From the NCBI GenBank assembly GCA_022711435.1, contig JAKLFB010000011.1, positions 85,831-149,830 of the forward strand: a stretch of DNA of 64,000 nucleotides, written 5' to 3'. Below the pieces are notes generated by a model. It ran no database searches and was not told the DNA's origin. It saw nothing but the letters and a program-made list of their open reading frames with translations. Position numbers and translations under genes: made by a program. This stretch comes from Verrucomicrobiota bacterium. GTDB lineage: Bacteria > Verrucomicrobiota > Verrucomicrobiia > Limisphaerales > UBA1319. Positions 23,390-32,400 of the stretch are shown piece after piece (within the stretch, counting starts at the first letter, position 1; each line of letters begins with the position of its first letter).

Positions 23390-25159
23390 ATGCAGAATTC
23401 CATGCTCCGCCTCCTCGCACTGGTCCTGTTCCTCACGATGCCGAACGCTCTGGGCCAATGGCTCACCCAGCGAGTTGTGCTCCAGCCCGGCTGGAATGCC
23501 GTCCACTTCGAGGTCAGCCCGGAACCGGGCGACTGCGCGCGGGTGTTCGCCGGGCAACCGGTCCAAAGCGTCTGGAAATGGAATCGACGCTTCTCGACGA
23601 TCCAGTTCACGGTGGACCCGAACATGCTATTGCCGGAGGATCCGGATTGGCTGGTCTGGCTGCCACCGTCCAATCCACGCTCCTTCCTGAGCCGGCTGGG
23701 CGCGCTGCAAGGCAACCAAGCGTACCTTATCAAGGTTGCGCCAAACGCTGCACCGTTCACTCTGGCGCTCAAGGGGCGCGTTATCCTGGCGCGGCAAGAG
23801 TGGTACCCGCACGGCCTCAACCTGGTTGGTTTTCCCGTCCATACCAACCATCCGCCAACTTTCGCCGAGTTCTTCAAGTTCACGCCTGAGGTGGACACTT
23901 CCAAAGGCTACGCCAACGAGTTGTATAGCCTGGACGCCAGCGGAGCCGGCCGGCGCATTGTCCAACCCGCCCGCGATCGCATCGAGCGAGGCAGGGCTTA
24001 CTGGGTGGGTTGCGCCCGCACGCCGACGGATATCTCGGCGCTGCGCATCACTGCCGGAACTGGCGGGAGGGTGGATTTCGGCGTTCTGCTGACGCGCCAG
24101 GAACTGATCATGAAGAACACGCATCCGACCGACGCGTTCACCGTCTGCATGCGGCAGCGGGCCTCGGAAAGCCCGCCTCCAACCGGTGGTTTCCCGGAAC
24201 TGGCGGGCCCGGCACCCCTCTCTTACCTGGCCAAAAATGCCAGTAACCGATGGGAGTGGAGCAACCTCGCCGACGCCGGTCTGTCGCACACATTGGCGCC
24301 GGGCGAGCAGTGGCGCTTATGGTTGGGCGTGCGTCGCCGCGACCTAGCGCCGTACGTGCCCCAGGGCACCAACGGCGCCTCCTACCAGAGCATTCTTGAG
24401 ATGACCGACGGCGCGGAGTCGCTGCTGATCCGCGCCCCGGTCGAGGTGCGCCAACCGCAGGCGGGGCGCGCCGTTTTGACAAGCACCGGCGATCCTGGAG
24501 ACGCGCACCATGAGGACGAGGGTCTTTGGGTCGGCTCGGTGACGTTGGATCAGGTGAATGCGCCGGCCTACACGGACACGAATCTGGTGAGCACGCCCGC
24601 GCCCCTCTCGTTCCGCCTCCTGATGCACGTTGACGGCTACGGCCGGCCGAACTTGCTGCAACAGGTCGCACTGGCCTGGGATCCGACGTTGACCACCGCG
24701 CCGCACACCAACGGCACCTACGCACTCTACGCTGATGAGCGGGCCCTGCCGCTGGAAGCGACGGATGTCAAGCGGATCGATTCGGTCGTCTTCCCGATCA
24801 TGGCGCCCGTTGGTTTGACGGGCGGTCTCACCAACGCGCTCGCCGGCACCATCACCAACTCGTTCGACGATCCCACCAATCCTTTCCTCCATCGCTATCA
24901 CCCAATGCACGACAACAAGAATTGGGACTTCGAGCCTTACCCCTACGCGGTGGAAACCCGGACCATTGTCCGGAAAATCACCCTGACCTTCAATCCCGTT
25001 ACGAACAACCCGGCCAACCCGTATTACGGTGTGGACTTCAAGAGCGGGACCTATCGGGAGACGCTTTCCGGGTTGCGGTTCCAGCCGGTTTTAGTGCAGG
25101 GGCTTTTCTCGCTCCAGCGCATCAGCCAGATCAACCAACTACGAGGCACGACACCATGA
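23390..25159 (+). CDS. Exported beta-rich protein of unknown function, first gene of cluster
   Basis: 589 residues from the ATG that gives a compact signal peptide (MQNSMLRLLALVLFLTMPNA, then LGQW); ATGs at 23330 and 23369 would add an unlikely N-terminal tail. The mature N terminus has two copies of a GWN-type unit, QRVVLQPGWNAVHFEVSPE and EWYPHGLNLVGFPVHTNH, about 90 residues apart. The rest is beta-rich with many Asn/Pro/Thr turns and no catalytic motif I recognise. No transmembrane segment follows the signal, so it is periplasmic, outer-surface or secreted. Its stop overlaps the next start by four bases (ATGA), so it is translationally coupled to the tail-fibre-like gene. No function is claimed. 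Confidence 0.75.
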   Translation: MQNSMLRLLALVLFLTMPNALGQWLTQRVVLQPGWNAVHFEVSPEPGDCARVFAGQPVQSVWKWNRRFSTIQFTVDPNMLLPEDPDWLVWLPPSNPRSFLSRLGALQGNQAYLIKVAPNAAPFTLALKGRVILARQEWYPHGLNLVGFPVHTNHPPTFAEFFKFTPEVDTSKGYANELYSLDASGAGRRIVQPARDRIERGRAYWVGCARTPTDISALRITAGTGGRVDFGVLLTRQELIMKNTHPTDAFTVCMRQRASESPPPTGGFPELAGPAPLSYLAKNASNRWEWSNLADAGLSHTLAPGEQWRLWLGVRRRDLAPYVPQGTNGASYQSILEMTDGAESLLIRAPVEVRQPQAGRAVLTSTGDPGDAHHEDEGLWVGSVTLDQVNAPAYTDTNLVSTPAPLSFRLLMHVDGYGRPNLLQQVALAWDPTLTTAPHTNGTYALYADERALPLEATDVKRIDSVVFPIMAPVGLTGGLTNALAGTITNSFDDPTNPFLHRYHPMHDNKNWDFEPYPYAVETRTIVRKITLTFNPVTNNPANPYYGVDFKSGTYRETLSGLRFQPVLVQGLFSLQRISQINQLRGTTP

Positions 25160-26373
25160 CGGCACATCAACATCCGAAATCCGAAATCCGAACCCGTCCA
25201 ATCACCCGCCCTCCGAGTCGCGTCCACACGCCCTGGGCGGCCGGGCTTGCCCTGGCTTTACTGGTGGCGGGAGCTCCGCTCCTGGCCAGCCAAAGTGTGC
25301 CAGCCGCCGTCAATTACCAGGGTAAACTCACCGACAACCTGGGTAATGCCGTCAAGAACGGGTACTACGAAATCCAATTCCGCATCTGGAACGATCCGAC
25401 GAGGAGCGAGAGCGCCAATTACATCTGGGGTCGCGTCTTCCCCCTGCACGTGGTCACCAACGGCATGTTCAACGTGTTGCTGACCGACGACGGCAGCGTG
25501 CCGGGCAGCCCCACGGTGAACAGTATCCTCGATGCGTTCGCCGAGCCGGATCGTTATCTGGGGCTGACGATCATGCGCAATCCCAATGGCGTGGTCGGCT
25601 CACCCGTCGAGATCACCCCGCGCCAGAAGCTGGCGACGGCTCCGTTTGCCATTCACGCTCACGAGGCGACGTCGGCGGGCCATGCGGTTTCAGCCGACAA
25701 CGCCGCCCAAGCGGCCAGCGCCAGCTCGGCGCTGACTGCAGGCAACGCCACGAAGTTCGATAACTTGGCCACGAGCGATTTCCTGAAGGTCAAGCAGACC
25801 GCACAGACCCTCAACGGCAGCCTAACCATTACCAATGGCACCCTTACTGTCGGAGGCGACACCACCGTGTCTGGCACATTCAAACTGACGGGCAATCCGG
25901 TCGTAACCGGCAGCCCGGTCGTGACTGGCAACCCGAACATAACCGGCAATTTGAGCGTCAGCGGTCAGGTGACTGCCAGTAGCACACTCAACGCACAGGG
26001 CGGCGTCAAGATCAGTGGAAACGTGCGCTTTGGCAGCGACGCGCCGATCGTTATCCGCCGCTTCCACCTCGCCGACCAGCCCAGCGGCGCTGAGGCCAAG
26101 TGGTACAACACGGGCTGGTCCACCACCACCTGGTCGGCGGTGTTCGTCGGATTCAACTGTACGGGGGATTACAACGAGGGCGGCACCGGCCTGTTGCTGC
26201 AGATGATGATGTATCCGAACGGGAGCGGCGGCTCGACTTGGCGGATTTTGTATACCGTGCGCCATCACTCGGACCCACTGAAGGACATTTACGTGGACGT
26301 GATGTTCATCCGCAAGGAACTCACTTCCGACGACCGGCCGACTCTATATAACTTGCCAATCGAGAATCCCTAG
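25156..26373 (+). CDS. Exported tail-fibre/adhesin-like protein
   Basis: 405 residues. After a positively charged N region and hydrophobic stretch (AAGLALALLVAGAPLLASQ) comes VPAAVNYQGKLTDNLGNAVK, an N-terminal module often seen in exported fibre-like proteins of PVC bacteria and myxobacteria. A central stretch (about residues 215-295) is a run of short Thr/Gly/Asn beta repeats such as TGNPVVTGSPVVTGNPNITG and NLSVSGQV. These are typical of trimeric beta-helical fibres. The C-terminal head of about 110 residues (RRFHLADQPSGAEAKWYNTG onward) resembles a receptor-binding tip in layout only. Alternatively it is a general surface adhesin. Its start overlaps the previous stop; 107 bp separate it from the giant gene. 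Confidence 0.72.
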   Translation: MTAHQHPKSEIRTRPITRPPSRVHTPWAAGLALALLVAGAPLLASQSVPAAVNYQGKLTDNLGNAVKNGYYEIQFRIWNDPTRSESANYIWGRVFPLHVVTNGMFNVLLTDDGSVPGSPTVNSILDAFAEPDRYLGLTIMRNPNGVVGSPVEITPRQKLATAPFAIHAHEATSAGHAVSADNAAQAASASSALTAGNATKFDNLATSDFLKVKQTAQTLNGSLTITNGTLTVGGDTTVSGTFKLTGNPVVTGSPVVTGNPNITGNLSVSGQVTASSTLNAQGGVKISGNVRFGSDAPIVIRRFHLADQPSGAEAKWYNTGWSTTTWSAVFVGFNCTGDYNEGGTGLLLQMMMYPNGSGGSTWRILYTVRHHSDPLKDIYVDVMFIRKELTSDDRPTLYNLPIENP

Positions 26374-26480
26374 TCGCTCAATGAATTCCTGGCCGGGAAT
26401 GACAGACCAGCCATCCGGGGAGGCATTCGTCCAAATGGATCGGAACGACAACGGAGTTCAAATCCCAGATTCCTCAACTC

Positions 26481-29400
26481 ATGAAACCTGCACTCGCTCG
26501 GCGCCGCTGGTGGAACTGGCCGCCTGAAGGCGGGACCATAAACCCGGGGCACGACCTGTTCAGAGCCATTGAGCACACGCGTCCTGCCAAGCTCGTTTTC
26601 CTGGCGCTGTGTCTCGCGCTCGGGGGCTATTCCGCACGGTTGGCGCGAGCCGCGGACTATTACCTCCAGACCAGCTACCAGAACTATTCGTTTTCTCCGG
26701 GGCCGCCCGGCGGCGCCTGTAAGGATTACTTTGGCACAAACGCCTCGACCCTTTTCTTCTGCGGGCATGTGCTTGGCGACACGAACAGCGTTCGACCGGT
26801 CGGCGGCGCCTACGGCCTCGATTGGTCCGCATTCGGGCAACCGATCGAGAGCGTGCAGGCCGATTTGGCGATCGGGGATTGCATCAGCCCGCCGCCCGGA
26901 GCCCTCACGAACCTGCCACCGGCCAATTTCGTCGCCGTGAAATGGGGCGACAATGCGGCGGCATACTACGAATGCGCCGAGCCTAAGGGAGCCGCGTTTT
27001 GGGTGCCTTCGACGGGGCAGATCATCGCTGCTCAAGCCAACAACCTGGCCATCGTTTGGAATATGACCAACCAGACCACCTACCGCCAAATCCTCAACGT
27101 CAGTGCGGTCCCGGTCAAACGCCCCGCCCGCCTCTTTTGGACCGAGAAGCCCTACGACGCGCCGAAAGTCAACATGAGCGGCCTTTTCCCGATCATCCAT
27201 TACAATGCCTCAGTCACGGCGCCCGTCGCGCAAGTGACCACCGTCACCAACGGCGGTATCATCATCTCGAGCACCAACTTCATCTCGGGGGTCTGGCTGG
27301 ACGACTCGAAGCAGCTTTGCGCCAAGAGCGTCTCCGGCCTTTTCGTCATCGAGTATTACCAGGAGGGCAGTTACAGACAGCAGGTCCAGCCGGACGGCAT
27401 TGAAGTGGTCGAGGTCCTCGAACCGAACCTCCAATTGGTCGAGGCCAGCGTCGGGGCCCGGCTCAAACCCATCGATACGTATTGGGCCAATCTCGATGGC
27501 ATCAACGGCCTGATCCCCAATGTCACTCACGGCATCACCGAAGGGACCGCCTACCAACACGACCAGACCGGGCCCAAAGACAACTGGGTGTTCGCTATCA
27601 AACGCACCTGGAGCGAGCCGTGGACGCTCGAAATCTACTGGCAGCACAAGGGCCGCATGGGTGTCCTATGGCCTTACGAGGTGGACTGGTATTCCTGCGA
27701 CTGGCCCCTGTACCCGCAGCGCTACGCTCTGGGTGATGATCCACCCAACGACACCGCGCCGGTGCTGATTCCACCAGCTCTGACGGCGGAGCTAATGGAA
27801 GACATGGAGCCGCAACTGCATGCCAGCATCTCCGCCAGTGGCCGGTCGTTCACGGCGACCGAGCCTGGCCTCTGCCTGCTCAAGTACACTACCCACGACG
27901 ATATTTGGTTCGAGGTGGTTCAGAGCTTAAGCCACACCAATGAAATCGCTTTCGATCTGGACCCGGTGGACTGGCCCATCGGCGAGGAGCTCACGCCCCG
28001 GGATGTCACCGCCCACGCACTGCGGTTCGACGGCGTGAACGACTACGTGACGGTCAACCAGGGATTCCTGAATGCACTCACCAACTGGACCGTGGCGCTC
28101 TGGTTCCGAGCCGATCGCTTTGGCGACCAAGTGCTCTATTCGGAAGGAGTTCCCGCCACCACGTTCAACTTGGCCTTGACGACCAACGGCCAGGTGAAGG
28201 TGGAGGCGTGGAACAAGATCGCCGCCAGTTGGTCCCGAGCGATCACCACCAACGCCCCCGTGCAATCGAACCGTTGGCACCATGTCGCCGTCAGCTACAC
28301 CGGAGGCACCGACACCGCTGGCACGATGCGCCTTTATCTCGACAATTTCTCCTGGGAAACCAACATGTTCCATCGCGTCAGCGCAGACGGCACGAAGCAG
28401 ACCCTCTTGGGCGCCCAGTCGGTGGCGACGCCCAACAAGTTCTATCAGGGCAAACTCAGCCACGTGCGGGTGTGGAACACGATGCTCACGAGCGACCAGG
28501 TGCGCAGCAACTGCTTTCTCGTGGCAGCGGACACGGCGGCCAACCTGGTCGCCGACTTTCCCCTGAACGAGGGGGAGGGTGATGTCGTTCATGACCGAGC
28601 CGGCGGCCACGATGGCACGGCGATCAACCGCCCGATCTGGTCCAGCCGAGTCATCCCCATCGGCGCCTATTGGGCTGATTTCCCCGGCTACATTTACGTG
28701 GCGGCCGGCAACCGCTACAACATCAACCGCTACGACTATCCGACCGAAACGGCGCCGGACTCGGCATCGTACGTATTTGCCGTGAACACCGGCCTGCTCG
28801 AAGTCTGGTGGGCCAGCCGCAGTCGCCAGGTGAACATGCCGGCTGTGTATTACCCCTCGCGAGTCCAACGCTACAACAACATCTGGCCGACAGACCCGCC
28901 CGAGATCGTGATCGCCAGCGACCTGGGCAGCAGCGGCAACTCGCTCACTGCCGCCGATGAGGCCCTCTCCTTCAACGGCGCCAACACCAGCTGCGTGATC
29001 ACGCGCTACAACGAGGTCATGAACTCGCCTCTGGCGTTGACTTTCGAGGCATGGGTGAAGCTGGCCAATCCGGGCGCCTCCCAGTTTGTCCTTCAGCGGA
29101 GCGGTCAGTTCTACCTCGCCGTCTCCGGCGGAACTGTGACCGGGTATTTCAACGTTCCGGACGGGCGGTACTTTTCCGCCGTAGGTGGTTCGGTTCCAAC
29201 GAACCAGTGGGTGCATGTCTGCTGTGCGATAGGCGGTGGCAATCTGACTATTTATCTCAATGGCCAGCGCGTCGGCAATACTGGGATTGGCGGTTGGCAA
29301 ATCAGGAGCGACCTCACTTCCGACTTGTATATCGGCCGCGGCACCAGCGTGGCGCCCAGCATTGTGGGTTCGATCGGCGAGGTGCGCATCTGGAACAAGG

Positions 29401-32400
29401 CAAGAACCGCCCAAGAGATCGCAGCCACTTGGCGCACGCCACTGGCGGGCGATGAGCCCGGTCTGGTGGTGTACTATCCGTTCAGGCGGGGTGATAGCCC
29501 ATACGAACTGCGCGACGCCGGGCCCTATCGCTTGCACGGCGCGATCTATGACGCCGTTTGGACCACGCCCGGCCATCCGATCCTCGAGGCTGGTCCGCTC
29601 GTCCTTGGCTCGTCATCGGTCTACTTCCAGAACGACCCCGCATTGGCCGGCTACAATCCCAACGAAGAGCATGCCCTGTTCCTGAGCGGCGTGGCCTATG
29701 CCCTGCGCAACGATCTCAACACCGCCGGTTCGTCGGAGCCGTATGTCCTGGTAGACTATCTCGACCCGGCTACGGCCCGGCCCGGCATGAAGGTGTTCAC
29801 TGTAATGGCCACCAACGAGTTCTACACGTTCGATCGCAAGGCCATCGCCGGCAATGCCATCACACCGATCATGCCCTTGAGCGCAATGCCTCTTTGCGCC
29901 CTAACGGACTCCACGAACAAACCGCCTGCCTGGCGCGATCGCAAACTCAACTGGTGGGCGGTGTCGGCGGGCGACGATGGCAACGCCGCCAATGCCGTGA
30001 TGCAATACTATTACCAGATGCAGCCCACATTCTGCTTCCCCAGTCTGTCGGCTGAAGAGCAACCTGCAATTGGCCAGGAGTTGCCCTTGCTGCCCAACCC
30101 GTCCTTCAACGGCGGCACCACGGGCACGCCGGTGCCGGTCACCTATCGCGTCGTCTGGCCGGACAACCCGCCGGAGTTGTACATCGGCCAGACGCTCACT
30201 CTGCCCACTCATGGCCTGCCGGACATCTGGAATCAACTCAGCGTGGACATCGAGTACGACCAATCCATGCGCACGAACGGGCGCCCGAGCGTGACGTTGT
30301 TTGACCCGATAGCCGATCGTGCGGTGGGCCTCGATTACAGCGTGGTCAAGGAAATGGTCAGTAGCGAACTCGCACGGCAGGAACTCACCAGCAAAATTTA
30401 CCGTTTTCCAGACCTCCCCCCATCGCTCTATCCGCGGCTCTTTTACGATCCCGATCGGGGCCAGCTCGTGTTGCGGGGTCAAAGGATCGAGACCCTCACC
30501 GGCACGGGCTACCTGCTGCTCAACCTACTCGAGGCTTTCGAGAAACAGGCGGCCGCTCAGATGGCTGCCGTGTTGGACACCAGCCCACGCAGCGCCTGGA
30601 ATACAGCGATCGCCGACCTCCCCGCCGATTTGTTGCTGCTCGAGCAGAACGTCCCCTATGTCAAGGCAGCCCTCGGGGCCCGCCTTACCAATGGCGTGGG
30701 CTACGTCACGCTCGCCTTCAACAACAGCACCAACCGCCACCAGGTGCCTTCCGCGCAGCCGGTCAGCCTCAGCGTGATCAAGGTGGTCCCCAAACTCTAC
30801 TCGGGCGAGCTCGAGGTCATCTACCCCGACGATGCCCTGGCCGAGCAACTCTCGTTGCGCTACAGTGCCGACCTGGCCGGGCAGATTGAAGAAGCCGAGT
30901 TCGAATGGCGCTGGACCAACCCCATCGGCGGCCTGATTCCAGACGAGGATTTCGAGGGAAGCAACTGGTCCACATACGGCTCGGGGACCGCCTCCGCCGC
31001 GAATGAAGTCACCCTCACGGGAGCCAGCGATTTCACCCTGACCGATCATTACTTCGCCGCCCGCTACCGCCCGGTGGCGCCCACCGGCCCGACGGGCGCT
31101 AACTGGAGCGAATGGTCCTACAACCTCGCCCCCGGCTGGGTCAAACGCGCCATGACCGGGATCAATCCTTTCGTCCAAATCTTCACTAACATGGTGGAGA
31201 ATACAGTCGACACGCGCGTGAGCATGATCAGCCAGGCCGGAGGACCGTATGAAGGCGACGTGGCCCTCAACCTGAACGCCGCCAGCAGCAGCGGGCTGAT
31301 CGCCACCTATCAGACCATCTTCAATCGCGCCAAAGCCTTCGGCTTCGCGTCCGGCACCTCCGACGACAACCTGAACCAGACCCTGCTCTTCGCGGCGACC
31401 CGCCTGCATGACCTCTACATGCTCTTGGGCAACGAGGCCTACGCCGACGCGCAGGACCCGACGATCGCCTTCCCCATCTCGCTGGCCCAAGACGAGCATG
31501 GCGCCGAAGCTACGTCGATCTTCCCCTTCATGAACCAGGTGCCCAACCTGCTCGAAGAAGAGTTGGCCTTGCTTCGCGGACGGGATGCCACGCTCGAGCC
31601 CTCGGTCGAGACCTCGCCGATCTACAACCGCCTGATATGGAACTTCACCCAGGGCATTAACGGCGGCGAACCAGCTTACGCCTATAACTACAACCTCCGC
31701 GGCACGCCGACCAACGCCGTCGGCGCAATCCTGGCCGAGGACGCCAAACGCCTCTACCCGCAGGGTCATGGCGATGCCTGGGGCCATTACCTGAGTGCGA
31801 TCAGCCCCTACTACGACCTGCTCTCCTACCCGAACTTCCGCTGGCATACCGAACCCGAGGCCACCCTCCTCGGCAACGCCCCCGTCAGCGTGGATTATCT
31901 CGACGAACAGAAGTTTGCTGAGACCGCCGCCGCCCGCGCGCGCACGGGCGCCGAGGTTGTGAAAGAGACGTTCCGCCAGACCTATTCCGAAGACCCGAAC
32001 GGGCGCTGGCCCGCCTACCATGACAGCGATACCGCGCGCGCCTGGGGCCTGGGCGACTGGGCGAGCCGCGCCGGCCAGGCCGCTTACTTTGATTGGGCCG
32101 TGGCCAACTCGCTCCTGCTCGATCATCTCACCAACGTGATTCAGATCGGCGGCACAAGGAGTCAATCGCCGGAAGGCATCCAGAAGATCGACCGCGCCTC
32201 GACGCCGGAACTCAAAGAGATCGCCTCGAACTTCCGCGAGATCCAGAACCAGGTCGACAGCGCCAACGGCGGCCTCAATCCGCTCGGCTTGGCCCGCAAC
32301 GTGGTTCCGTTCGACATCGACCCCGCGGCCATTGACGCAGGCCAGACGCACTTCGAGCAGATGTACAGCCGCGCGCTCCAGGCGCTTTACAACGCCTGTG

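Noticed and set aside
25850..25960. CRISPR-like short repeats (ACCGGC/GTGACTGGCAACCC)
   Set aside because: They are in-frame coding repeats of TGNP/VTG units in the fibre-like protein, with no spacer regularity.
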